Below are positions 34,246 through 42,902 of a stretch of DNA of 43,809 nucleotides, piece by piece. The notes beneath the pieces are model-generated. The model searched no databases. It worked only from the letters and a program-made list of their open reading frames with translations, and was not told the origin of the DNA. Made by a program: the position numbers and the translations under genes. This DNA comes from Planctomyces sp. (GTDB lineage: Bacteria; Planctomycetota; Planctomycetia; Planctomycetales; Planctomycetaceae): the NCBI GenBank assembly GCA_005778115.1, contig SXKJ01000027.1:1-43809 (forward strand), written 5' to 3'. How positions within the stretch are numbered: position 1 is the first letter of the stretch; each line of letters begins with the position of its first letter.

Positions 34246-35120
34246 GGCAGTTTGGTTTCCACTTCCGTCAACAGTCCGCTGTCGCTGAGCCATTCCGTGA
34301 ATCGTTCGGGCCAGCGAGCGGCGGCGCTGGGCTTGGCGTTGTGGCGATAGCCAAAACCGTGACCGGCGTTGGCGAACAAGTGCAACTCGGCCGGAACCTT
34401 GGCCGCTTTGTATTTGAGGTAGAGACTCGCCATCCCCTCAGAGATGTCCAGTCGGTCGTTGATTCCCGCAGCGATGAAGACCGGAGGCATCCCGGCTTCG
34501 ACGGTGAAGCTGCCGGAACTTCCTGGATAAATGAGAGCCTGAAAATCCGGGCGGCAGCTCTGTTGCTCGATGACATCCGCAGAGTTCTTCTGCCCGGCAT
34601 CATGCTTCATAGCCGCATACGCCGCGAGTTCCCCTCCGGCCGAGAATCCCAGGATGCCCACGCGATCGGTCTTGATGTGCCACTCGGCAGCGCGGCTGCG
34701 GATCAGTCGCAGGACACGTCGAGTGTCCGCCATCGCATGTTCCTGAATCGTGTAAGTGCTCCCCTTCTCGCGAGCGAGCCGGTACTTCAACACGAACGCG
34801 GCGATGCCTCGATCACGAAACCATTCCGCCATCGCGTAGCCCTCATGCCCCAAGCAGAGTTTTGAGTGTCCGCCACCAGGGCAAATGATGACCGCCGTGC
34901 CCGTTGCTTTCTCACGCGCGGGGACATAAGGCGTGAGCGTCGGCTTGTGAACGTTACCGCAATTCTCTCCAACGAACTCTTCCGCTTCCGACGCACGAGA
35001 CTCAGACCCCGGAGCCCCTTGGCTCCACAGCGGAATCGCCCCCGGAACATCCTTTGGCAATTCGGCAAACGTAGTCACAGACGTCAACACAACGATCGCA
35101 GCGACCAGGCAAGACTTCAT
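34242..35120 (-). CDS. Secreted alpha/beta hydrolase (esterase)
   Basis: A signal peptide (MKSCLVAAIVVLTSVTTFA, about 19 residues) is followed by an esterase of the BD-FAE/acetylxylan esterase kind. AVIICPGGGHSKLCLGHEGYAMAEW carries the oxyanion motif PGGGH. The nucleophile is in GILGFSAGGELAAYAA (Ser near residue 160), and the catalytic His is in ANAGHGFGYRHN near 255. The 292-residue length fits. Its stop overlaps the start of the cytochrome/propeller gene by ATGA, so both are one translational unit. This suggests a joint role in breakdown of an acylated carbohydrate, which is inference. Confidence 0.9.
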   Translation of the reverse strand: MKSCLVAAIVVLTSVTTFAELPKDVPGAIPLWSQGAPGSESRASEAEEFVGENCGNVHKPTLTPYVPAREKATGTAVIICPGGGHSKLCLGHEGYAMAEWFRDRGIAAFVLKYRLAREKGSTYTIQEHAMADTRRVLRLIRSRAAEWHIKTDRVGILGFSAGGELAAYAAMKHDAGQKNSADVIEQQSCRPDFQALIYPGSSGSFTVEAGMPPVFIAAGINDRLDISEGMASLYLKYKAAKVPAELHLFANAGHGFGYRHNAKPSAAARWPERFTEWLSDSGLLTEVETKLP

Positions 35121-35422
35121 GGCATCTCCGGCGAATTTGAAATGTGATCACTCGCGCGGACAGGATACCAAGGCGGCTTGGGAATGGCGTGGCTGCAATG
35201 GTCCTCGCTGCGATGGCGGACGGCGTTTGTAACGCCAAAACGGAAATTAGATCACCTGACCGCTCTTGATTCCTTGGACCACGCCAGTGCGATCGGTATC
35301 GTCTGGTTTGTGCCGACGCTCATTCGACAAAATGGCGAGTCCGGCAGCCAATGCAGCATCTGGTGGGTCTCGATGACTCGATCCACCCTACCAATGAACG
35401 ACGAGAGAACTTGAGAGACACC
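35121..35422. other. Intergenic region between divergent esterase and lysA genes
   Basis: This 302-base stretch must contain both promoters. It holds the palindrome at 35362-35387 and no open frame with a credible ribosome site or domain. Nothing else was recognised. Confidence 0.7.
35362..35387. repeat. Short palindrome, copy 2 of the TCGATGACTCGA element
   Basis: Arms GGTGGGTC and GATCCACC flank the centre TCGATGACTC, with 24 of 26 bases the same as 18-43. It ends 35 bases before the lysA start. The match upstream of asd and lysA could be chance for a dispersed repeat. Confidence 0.75.
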
Positions 35423-36694
35423 ATGCATCATTTTCATTACGACAAAGGTGAATTGTTCTGCGAGCAGCAGCCGGTGGCCGAGTTGGCCGAAGAGTTTGGA
35501 ACGCCCTGCTGGATCTATTCCAAGGCGGCGTTGCTCGGACGGTTGAAGGAGATTCAGACGGCGTTCGCGGCCGTGGACCCGGTGATTTGTTACTCGGTCA
35601 AAGCGAACTCAAATCTCAGCATCCTCAAGCTGATGAACGATGCCGGCAGCAGCTTTGACGTGGTCTCCGGCGGCGAGCTGTATCGCGTCAAGAAGGCCGG
35701 GGCCGACACGACGAAGGTCGTCTTCGCGGGCGTGGGAAAAACCGACGACGAGATTCGGCAGGCGCTCGAAGAACGCATCCTGATGTTCGACGTCGAAAGC
35801 GAAGCCGAACTGGATGCGATCGCGGCCATCGCACAGAAGATGGGAGTCGTCGCCCCAGTCGCGCTGCGGCTGAACCCGGACATCGACGGGAAGACACACG
35901 CCAAGACCACGACCGGCAAGAAGGGAAACAAGTTCGGCATGGACATCGAACGCGCCGACGCGCTCGCCGCCAAGACGTTGCGAACTCCCGGCCTGGCGAT
36001 GAAGGGGATCCACATGCACATCGGCTCGCCGATCCTCACGACCGAGCCGTATGCCGAAGCGGTCAAGAAAGGGATCGACGTCGTCCGCAGTTACCGAGCC
36101 GCCGGTCACGACATCAACTGGATGAACCTCGGCGGCGGCTTCGGCATCAGCTACCGCCAGAACGAGGGTCCGCCGGCTCAAGCCTACGCCGATGTCATCG
36201 TCCCCGGTGTGAAAGAGGCCGGTTGTCGGTTGGCCCTCGAACCGGGCCGCTTCATCGTCGGCAACTCCGGCATCCTCGTCAGCAAGGTGATCTACACGAA
36301 GCGCGAGGGAGGCAAACTCTTCGTCATCCAAGACGGAGCGATGAACGACCTCGTCCGCCCCGCGATGTACGACTCCTTCCACCGCATCTGGCCAGTCAAC
36401 CCACGAGTCGCGATGCCCGACAACGTCGAGGGCGAAATCGCCGGTTGCGAGAAATCCGACGTCGTCGGCCCGATCTGCGAATCCGGCGACTACTTCGCCA
36501 AAGACCGCTACCTCCCGCCCGTCAATCGTGGCGAGCTGCTATGCACCTTCAGCGCCGGAGCCTACGGCACCGCTATGAGCAGCAACTACAACTCCCGCCC
36601 ACGAGCCATCGAACTCATGATCGACGGCGACCAAGTCCAAGTCATCCGCCGCCGAGAATCCTATGACGACCTGATCGCGGCGGAATTGGTGTAG
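35423..36694 (+). CDS. lysA: Diaminopimelate decarboxylase
   Basis: LysA removes carbon dioxide from meso-diaminopimelate to give lysine, the last step of the pathway. Lys60 in [10 protein letters not shown] binds the [20 protein letters not shown] and [15 protein letters not shown] are the family's cofactor and substrate segments. [13 protein letters not shown] carries the CESGD active-site motif contributed across the dimer, and [16 protein letters not shown] is the C-terminal signature. At 423 residues it has normal length. The ATG at 35423 is chosen by family fit; the frame is open to 35351. It stands alone; asd of the same pathway is at the other end of the window. The next gene starts 30 bases downstream of the stop but is of unrelated type. 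Confidence 0.95.
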   Translation: MHHFHYDKGELFCEQQPVAELAEEFGTPCWIYSKAALLGRLKEIQTAFAAVDPVICYSVKANSNLSILKLMNDAGSSFDVVSGGELYRVKKAGADTTKVVFAGVGKTDDEIRQALEERILMFDVESEAELDAIAAIAQKMGVVAPVALRLNPDIDGKTHAKTTTGKKGNKFGMDIERADALAAKTLRTPGLAMKGIHMHIGSPILTTEPYAEAVKKGIDVVRSYRAAGHDINWMNLGGGFGISYRQNEGPPAQAYADVIVPGVKEAGCRLALEPGRFIVGNSGILVSKVIYTKREGGKLFVIQDGAMNDLVRPAMYDSFHRIWPVNPRVAMPDNVEGEIAGCEKSDVVGPICESGDYFAKDRYLPPVNRGELLCTFSAGAYGTAMSSNYNSRPRAIELMIDGDQVQVIRRRESYDDLIAAELV

Positions 36695-36724
36695 TGGATT
36701 GAATTTCGATGGGGAGGGCATCTC

Positions 36725-37778
36725 GTGGCGATTGCGATTGAAGGTGCGACGATTGTGGCGCGGCTGGACCGAATCGCCGAGTTGGTGGATGGTGGATTGG
36801 ATGGCGTTCGGCAGCTTCAAGTCGGAACATGCTCGATCGCGTTTACAGACGACAATCTTTGGCGGTGTTCCTTCATGGTGGATGCCGAGGCGATTGAGTT
36901 TCTTGATCGATTGAGGCAACTTGGCCTGAATGCGATCCCCGGCCCTGATCCAGATGTTGTCTTGACGAATGAGTTCGATTTGGAGGTCATGCCCTATTGC
37001 GAATGGTTGAAATTGGCTCGGATTCAGAAGGCCGTCATCGCATGGCTCGACGGTACGGAACCGACTTCGATCGTCGCTCATGATGGTTGGTCGCTCGAAA
37101 ACGGGTCTGGGTTAGAGCGTCATTCGAAGGCAGATGCCGGCCTCGAATTCTTGAGGCGTGAGGACGGTGTCGAGGCTTACTTCGACAATAAGGCGGGAAA
37201 GGAGATTTATCTTGCCCGAAAGGAACCTTCGGTCGATGCGCTGAACTCCGCATTCAAAAAGGCGTCGGATGAAATTCACGCCAACTGGATTCAGCCAGGT
37301 CAGCGGACAGGCAGCCGCGATCGTTCAAACGGCGATCCGGGCCTTGGAAGAGGTGGTGGCGTCGTATCCCGACCATTGGCAATCGCACCTGATGATTGGC
37401 AAAGGGTGGCAGGCGCTTGGAAACGAACAGGCTGCTTACGAGGCGATGAATAAGTCATTTGAGCATTGTGAAGACAACGAATCGGTGCCTCGCGAGTTCG
37501 CAGGTCTTTGCTTGCAAATGGGACGTGCTTACGAAGCCGTCAAAATTGGTGAGCGTGCCGCTTCGCTTCGCCCAGACAATCACGAAACACTTGGCAACTT
37601 GGCATGTGCCTATCTGGTGTCTGGCCACTTTGTCGAAGCCAAGAAAACGATTGATGCCGCGTTGAAGCTGAATCCGTCTGACTCTATCAATCGTAACCTT
37701 GCACGAATCCTTGACGATGTGACAACCGGTCGCCGACCACAACCGCAGAATCTCATCGAACTCATGATGGAGCCTTAA
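36725..37778 (+). pseudogene. Frameshifted gene: unknown N-terminal domain joined to TPR region
   Basis: A GTG at 36725 with GGAGG seven bases upstream opens a credible frame (IEGATIVARLDRIAELVDGGLDGV). At about 37300-37315 its coding character stops, and the next frame (+1) takes over with QAAAIVQTAIRALEEVVASYP, then TPR-like repeats such as WQSHLMIGKGWQALGNEQAAYEAM and NHETLGNLACAYLVSGHFVEAKKTIDAALKLNPS. The first frame ends at 37453 in a Gly/Arg-rich shadow sequence. Joining the two gives about 350 residues. The alternative is two genes, with the second starting at ATG 37269, but that ATG lacks a clear ribosome site. The N-terminal domain is not recognised. A sequencing error could give the same picture. 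Confidence 0.6.
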
Positions 37779-38058
37779 CCCGGCAACTCGTTCTGAGAAA
37801 AACTGCAAATCTGGGAACGCAGGCGTGTAGCACGACTTGACCATCGGGAAGGTCGTGGGTGTTGAAGGCGAATCGCCACGCCCCTCGTGTTGCTCTTGGC
37901 GCGTCACTTAAGCCGAGTACCTCACAGCTTCGGAGCTACTGCTGACTCGCCAAGCATGCGAATCTACGTCAACAGTCATTGTCAAATGCCGCTGGCGAGA
38001 ACGCGTAATTTCCGTACAAGCTAGGCGAAACGGACGAAACAGTTTTATGGAGTCGATC
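37779..38058. other. Intergenic region after the TPR gene
   Basis: This 280-base stretch contains a small imperfect hairpin (37916-37940, AGTACCTC with GAGCTACT) and no gene that I recognise. Confidence 0.6.
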
Positions 38059-38289
38059 ATGAGCGTAGTGGAAGCGGCGAAGCAGCTCTACGAGAACGAA
38101 CTGCGACGGAAACTCGAACCGGATTGCCTCGGAAAGTACCTGGCCATCGAGCCGGAGACGAAAGCCCATTTCCTGGGAGACACGTTCATCGCGGTCGCCC
38201 TGGCGGCACGGGATGCTTGTCACGGGAAGAAAGCGTTCGTGTTGCGGATTGGGCATGATGCGGCATTTCACATCGGTGGGATGTCATGA
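38059..38289 (+). CDS. Small hypothetical protein coupled to an aspartic protease gene
   Basis: The 76-residue product reads as one alpha/beta unit: SVVEAAKQLYENELRRKLEPDCLGKYLAIEP, then ETKAHFLGDTFIAVALAARDACHGKKAFVLRIGH. It has no signal peptide or membrane helix. ATG 38059 has GGAG six bases upstream; an ATG at 38047 is possible. Its stop overlaps the next start by ATGA. I recall similar small genes beside aspartic protease genes in other bacteria, but I cannot verify this here. Function is unknown; it may be an antitoxin-like or accessory partner, which is speculation. Confidence 0.7.
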   Translation: MSVVEAAKQLYENELRRKLEPDCLGKYLAIEPETKAHFLGDTFIAVALAARDACHGKKAFVLRIGHDAAFHIGGMS

Positions 38290-38535
38290 TCGGCAGGCTG
38301 GATGACGAACGCCGAGCCTTGTTGGAAATCGCCATCGCAAATCGAATGAATGGCGCTCCTGCCAACATCACAGCCTGGATCGACACGGCGTTTGATGGGC
38401 ACTTGGTCCTCTCGTTGCAACTGATCAAAGACCTGAAGTTGGAACCATTGGCCGACACAGAAGCGATCCTGGCCGATGGCTCCAAGGTCGTGTTGGAAAC
38501 GTACCTCTGTTTTCTGAACTGGTTCGGTCAGCGGC
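38286..38535 (+). pseudogene. Truncated retropepsin-like aspartic protease (clan AA)
   Basis: ATG 38286 overlaps the previous stop by ATGA. About 80 residues are credible: ANITAWIDTAFDGHLVLSLQL has the DTG-like active-site region (DTA here), and LEPLADTEAILADGSKVVLETYLCFLNWFG is the conserved flap-to-strand part. After NWFG, at about 38525-38535, the frame runs on as QRQQRRRSGLQRL and more to 38666. This tail is only the reverse strand of the truncated manA. The expected C-terminal strand (LLGMxLL-type) is missing. The gene is therefore cut at the junction with manA and is unlikely to be active. The extended frame is annotation noise. Confidence 0.75.
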
Positions 38536-39421
38536 AGCAGCGTCGTCGATCCGGTTTGCAAAGGCTGCTTGTTGTCGTCACACGTCAGCATGCCGCAGCC
38601 GCTCAGCACAAGCACCGCATGAAAGCGGTCGTCGTTGGAGAACAAAACGAATCATGCGTCGTGTGACGACGCAGCGTGAAGAACTCGCTGGAGACCAACT
38701 CTTCGGTCGCGCCGTTTTGCAGACGCGACACCACGGGATCGACTGGGCCTCGGTCGAAGTCGATGCAGGCCAGAGATTCTTCGACGTGCAACGGCCGCGG
38801 TTGTCCATCCATGCCGAGCCGACCCCAATCGTGGAGGCGGAACGTCAGGTCGCTCGACTGCTGCACCTCTGCCAGCAGAATGCCTTCGCCGATTGCGTGC
38901 ACGGTCCCCGCCGGAATGAAAACGCAGTCTCCCGCACGCACGGCGTACGAGTGCAAACACTCCTCGACGGTGCCGGCCGCCAAGTGCCGTTGCAGACGAA
39001 ACGGATCGAGGCTGCGTTTCAGTCCGGCATAGATACGGCTGTCAGGCTTCGCATCGAGAATCACCCACGCTTCGGTTTTTCCGTTCTCATTCGGATCAAA
39101 GAATCGAGCCTGTACGTCGTTTGGATGTACCTGGACCGAGAGCCGATCACTGGCATCGAGAAACTGCACAAGCAACGGAAACTGATGCAGTCGCCGCTCA
39201 GTCCCGCACAACTGTCGGCCGTGCATCGCCATCATTTTCCGCAGCGTTAGCCCGTCTCATTCTCCACCGTCGACGACACTCTGATCGGTGCCGTGGTCGC
39301 ACAGTTCCCAACTCTCGGCGTAGTCCACTCGGCACCGATCGGCTTGCCGAGCACGCTACCCAGTCGAGTTCTTCCCCCAGCGGATGCGTTTGAGCACCGG
39401 ACGAAAGCGAAGCGGAGTCAT
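38530..39421 (-). pseudogene. manA: Degraded mannose-6-phosphate isomerase gene
   Basis: Successive parts of the manA sequence lie in different minus-strand frames. The start at ATG 39421 gives TPLRFRPVLKRIRWG. A frame change in a G-run near 39370 leads to RLGSVLGKPIGAE, and another near 39328 to YAESWELCDH. An in-frame TGA lies at 39257-39259. From there FPLLVQFLDASDRLSVQVHPND, RIYAGLK and VFIPAGTVHAIGEGILLAEVQQSSDLTFRLHDWGR are clean to about 38645. A further shift leads to DDRFHAVLVLSGCGM and TTLLPLTE, and then the sequence stops at about 38530 at the protease junction. At least three frameshifts, one stop and a 3' truncation make this a pseudogene. Confidence 0.85.
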
Positions 39422-39455
39422 GGTGATTTTCAGATTTCAAATGTCAGATCTCAAA

Positions 39456-39740
39456 TCACAGATACCGCGACATTTCTGCACACTCGGCCAACGCCACCAA
39501 TTGCCGCACCGCGTCCTCGTCCCCTTTGCGAGCGACGAGCGTGACATCCGGGGTGTGAACCACGACGCAATCCGAAACACCCACCATCGCAACGAGATGA
39601 TCCAGCGTTGACAGCGACTCACCGTCTGCTGAATCAGTGTTTCGCGCGCTGCCAAGGGCACAATTGTTTGTGTATCCGCTTCCGGCTCTGCGGCCAGAAC
39701 CGAGTCCCACTCCCCCCGACATGATGACCGCGTGCAACAT
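39456..39740 (-). pseudogene. manC: Remains of a mannose-1-phosphate guanylyltransferase gene
   Basis: The start at ATG 39740 reads MLHAVIMSGG, and the next bases in another frame give SGTRFWPQSRKRIHKQL, then in a third frame PLAARETLIQQTV. This is the N-terminal nucleotide-binding part of the family (GGSGTRFWPxSR). At about 39620 the frame returns as LDHLVAMVGVSDCVVVHTPDVTLVARKGDEDAVRQLV to a stop at 39456, the family's C-terminal end. The roughly 280-300 codons between are missing. The gene ends are present and the middle is deleted, with indels in a G-run (TCGGGGGGAG). The order manC then manA suggests a former operon on the minus strand. Confidence 0.85.
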
Positions 39741-40290
39741 GTCCGCTCATTCCACAAAACCTGTGTTACCGAACTCGCCACGCGTGCTTCGGCCTGTGGT
39801 CAGCCACTCGAGCGTTCCACCCTGATTCAGGGAATCAAGAACGCAACCATCACGCGGCCTCACACTCGAACCTGCCATTCATATAAAGGACGAACTGCGG
39901 CTTCGGCGCTGATTTCGGCAGTCGTGTCGTTGGTGCCGCCAAGAATTCGCGTACACAACGATCACAGCTGTGCTCGGCAATGAACGAAACATGTCGCTCA
40001 CGCCAGCCACACCGCGACGTTGCTTCTCGGCAACCTATCTGTCATCAGCCATTCCGGAGAAACGAGTCCTCGCTAAATGACCGTGCTTGATAACTTGATG
40101 AGAGTTGATCGCCGAGATTGATTCGGCCCTTCGAAGAGTTCTGCGTGATTCTCTGCCAGCAATCAAGCCGATTAGAAAGCCGACTACGAGCGGTGCGTCC
40201 TCTCACCACAACCGCCTACCTTCTCTGATGGCTGCGTTGCCAACCTCACCCGACGAAGTGGCCGTGATGCTCAGCCAGACTGTCGAACGC
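39741..40290. other. 550-base region with no supported gene
   Basis: The short frames here have no ribosome sites, domain or coding-like composition. It may hold the promoter of the former manC-manA operon and further decayed sequence upstream. Fragments such as ILGGTNDTTAEISAEAAVR on the minus strand look protein-like but match nothing I can name. No repeat was seen. Confidence 0.55.
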
Positions 40291-42723
40291 TCACTCTCCG
40301 CGCGCGGCAGTGAGCAGTTCCTTGAGCTTGGGTTCCAATGACTCGGCGAAGAGGGCGTAGCCTTTCGCGCTCAGATGCAGCAGGTCGGGGGCGATCTCTT
40401 TCGAGAGCGTTCCATCGGCGGTGATGAGCTTCGCGTTCACGTTCAAGAAGTGGACTCGGCGGCCGTCGGCGAGCGCGGGGAGCAGAGCATTCACGGCTTC
40501 GCATTTGCGACGCCACGGGTCGGCGACATCGGGGCCGCGAGGGAGGATGCCCAGCAGCACGACTTTTGAGCGCGGGCATTTTTCGGCGAGCGCATCGAGA
40601 ATCGCGCGGATACCAGCAGTGATTTGTTCGGGGGTGAAGTCGCCGTGCCGCACGTTGTTCGTCCCGATGAGCAACACGATCGCTTTGGGGAAGATGCCGT
40701 CGAATTCACCGTTGCGGACTCGCCACAGGACGTGCTGCGTCGAGTCACCACTGAAGCCGTAGTTTGCCGCCTTAAGCCGGACGAAGTGCGCTTGCCAGGC
40801 AGCCTTGCCGGCGGTCTCCCAACCCTGCGTGATGCTGTCGCCGAGGAAGATGATCTCGCCACTGCCCGCTTTGGACTCGGCCACCTTCGCGGCGTGACGC
40901 GCGGGCCACCAACCGAACTTGCCCCTCGTCTCGGTTCGCGCTTCGGGCACGTTCGGCACGCTTGCCCCTTCCTGCACCCAATCCAACGGAAAGCGTGCGA
41001 AGACAAGACCGGCCGCGTCGGTGCTCTCGTAAAGCACGCCGATGCGACCATCGCGCAGCACGGTGAGGCACGAATACATCGAGCCGCTGGGATCGAGCAG
41101 CCGCCCGTTGCTCCAGGTGCGGCCGGCGTCGGTGCTGGAGCGGATCGTCAACGCAACTCGGCGTTGCGTGTGATTCGGGTTCGAGAAGATCAGTTCGCCA
41201 TGCGGATGCCGAATGAGACTTGCCATGCAAGTCGGGTCGGGCACGGTGAGCCACGGTTCGGTCCACTTGCCCTGCATGACATCGCCGCGCCACTCCCAAC
41301 GAGCCCACGCGCGAACACCGGCACGAGCTTCGTTCCGCATCGAGAGCAGCAGCGATCCATCTGCGAGTTCGACAATCGCGCTCTCACTGGTCGGCGGCGA
41401 GCCGGGAATCGCAGCGGGCGAAATCTTCCATGTGCTGCCGCCGTCGCGACTGGCGAGGAAACTCGAGTGCGGCACGTTGTCCGCTCCCTTGAACTGAGCA
41501 GAGAAGACCAGCGTGCCGTCGCGCAGCTGAATGCCATTGCCCGGCCCGTTGAAGCACATTCTCCACGCAGGGTCTTTCACCTGCGAAGTGATGTTGATCG
41601 GCGACGACCACGTCACGCCATCATCGACGCTTTTCACGAGAACGAACTGCCCAGTCTCGTCAGGCGTCAGACCGGGGCCAGAGCCGTTCCACGCACGAGC
41701 ACCTTTCGACCACAACGCCGCGACGAAGATGCTGCCCGTCCGTTGATCCACGAGCACCGCCGGATCACCCACTCCGTTGCCGTGCGAGCCGGCGACGGCG
41801 GCATCGAAGTCGATGATGCGACGCATCGAACTCCAAGTTGCGCCATCGTCGGTCGAGCGCATCGCGCCCACGTCGATGTCGGCCGGAAGATCGCCGCCGT
41901 GCTTGTGCCGCAGATCGAAGACGGCAATGAGCGTCCCTTTCGGCGTCGTCGCCAGACCAGGAATGCGATAGGTGTGAACGCCATCGTCCCCCTGTTTGCG
42001 GAGCGTCGTCCGGAAGATGCGCGGATCGTTGACGAACTGCAAAGCCTGCGGTTGCTGAGCCGCAGGCAGTTCCTTCGGAGCGCCCCACTTGGCCTGCAAG
42101 TAATTCGCGACCTCCTTCAACTCCGCCTCGTTGAGTGCTCGCGGATAAACGAGCACCTCAGCGACATCGCAAACGAGCCCTTCCTGAGTCGCGACGTTCG
42201 CACCCAGAATGAACCCGCCGAGCGGCGCACCCTCCTTGCCAAACACAAACGTATGAGTCTGCCAGCCTCTATCACTCGCAGGTGCGGAAGCCTTCGCCGC
42301 CGATTTCCAATTCACATCGCTCCACTTCACCGGCGTGCTGCCGACGCGCGTGCTGCCATCAAACAAAGTCCCCTGCCCCGCCGCCGGCACACGCGCGAAG
42401 ACCGCGACCGTACGCTCTCCCGTGAGCGTGCCCCAAGAACCCACCGCCTGCCACAGCGCCGCCGAGCCATTGAACCGCACGACCGTTCGAGCCCCGCCGA
42501 CCGTCTCCACACGCACCGCCTGAGGCCGCCCGACAACCCGCATCAACGCCCGCGCCGCGCCATCAGCACCGGCGTTTTCCCACGAGGAGACGAGCGGCCC
42601 ATCTGCCTTCACACCGTCCTCGCGATACCAAGCATGTAATGGCCCAATAGGCGGCTCGGTGGAGTGCAGCGCAGCCAGCGGCTCGAGCAGAAGGACGGCG
42701 AGGATCGTGAGTGTGTTTTTCAT
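40291..42723 (-). CDS. Secreted fusion of LamG-like, sialidase and SGNH hydrolase domains
   Basis: The 810-residue protein has a signal peptide (MKNTLTILAVLLLEPLAALH). Residues about 25-225 resemble a LamG/concanavalin domain. Residues about 245-590 form a sialidase-type propeller: YRIPGLA near 252 is the FRIP/YRIP arginine motif, and Asp-boxes STDDGATW, SVDDGVTW, SRDGGSTW and SSTDAGRTW are present. Residues about 615-800 form an SGNH hydrolase: FLGDSITQGW near 627 (Ser), LLIGTNN (Gly/Asn block) and PDLLHLSAKGY near 783 (Asp and His). The pair would remove sialic acid and an O-acetyl group from the same glycan, which is inference. ATG 42723 is chosen for the signal; the frame is open to 42906 through a repeat. 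Confidence 0.88.
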   Translation of the reverse strand: MKNTLTILAVLLLEPLAALHSTEPPIGPLHAWYREDGVKADGPLVSSWENAGADGAARALMRVVGRPQAVRVETVGGARTVVRFNGSAALWQAVGSWGTLTGERTVAVFARVPAAGQGTLFDGSTRVGSTPVKWSDVNWKSAAKASAPASDRGWQTHTFVFGKEGAPLGGFILGANVATQEGLVCDVAEVLVYPRALNEAELKEVANYLQAKWGAPKELPAAQQPQALQFVNDPRIFRTTLRKQGDDGVHTYRIPGLATTPKGTLIAVFDLRHKHGGDLPADIDVGAMRSTDDGATWSSMRRIIDFDAAVAGSHGNGVGDPAVLVDQRTGSIFVAALWSKGARAWNGSGPGLTPDETGQFVLVKSVDDGVTWSSPINITSQVKDPAWRMCFNGPGNGIQLRDGTLVFSAQFKGADNVPHSSFLASRDGGSTWKISPAAIPGSPPTSESAIVELADGSLLLSMRNEARAGVRAWARWEWRGDVMQGKWTEPWLTVPDPTCMASLIRHPHGELIFSNPNHTQRRVALTIRSSTDAGRTWSNGRLLDPSGSMYSCLTVLRDGRIGVLYESTDAAGLVFARFPLDWVQEGASVPNVPEARTETRGKFGWWPARHAAKVAESKAGSGEIIFLGDSITQGWETAGKAAWQAHFVRLKAANYGFSGDSTQHVLWRVRNGEFDGIFPKAIVLLIGTNNVRHGDFTPEQITAGIRAILDALAEKCPRSKVVLLGILPRGPDVADPWRRKCEAVNALLPALADGRRVHFLNVNAKLITADGTLSKEIAPDLLHLSAKGYALFAESLEPKLKELLTAARGE

Positions 42724-42756
42724 GATTGTTCCACCGATGGCACTCAGTTTCGATGA

Positions 42757-42876
42757 TTTGGACTGCGGCAGCCTGCTGCCGCTTTGGACTTGGCAGCCTG
42801 CTGCCAAGAAACCACACCGAGTTGTTCCGCAGCAGGCTGCAGAACGGAAAGCGGCAGCAGGCTGCCGCAGTCCAAA
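42757..42876. repeat. Compound palindrome with four core units
   Basis: Perfect 29-base arms lie at 42757-42785 and 42848-42876, containing GACTGCGGCAGCCTGCTGCC. Between them are two further palindromes, 42789-42808 (CTTGGCAG/CTGCCAAG) and 42824-42845 (imperfect, GTTCCGCAG core). All four units share the core GCAG-CCTG-CTGC or its complement. The whole lies between the sialidase gene and the next gene on the minus strand, 33 bases upstream of the sialidase ATG. Confidence 0.92.
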
Positions 42877-42902
42877 TCTGATCCTCGACAGATGAAGGCA
42901 CG

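Noticed and set aside
38286-38666. A chimeric 126-residue protein with a retropepsin-like start
   Set aside because: Only the first 80 residues are protease; the rest is antisense to manA remains and results from the rearranged junction.
38530-39740. manC and manA as intact genes with unusual starts
   Set aside because: No single frame covers either family; successive fragments lie in different frames, with a stop and missing middle or end.
40624-42639. Plus-strand open frame of 671 codons across the sialidase gene
   Set aside because: It is rich in Arg, His and Pro and is the mirror of a gene with clear motifs on the other strand. High GC keeps antisense frames open.
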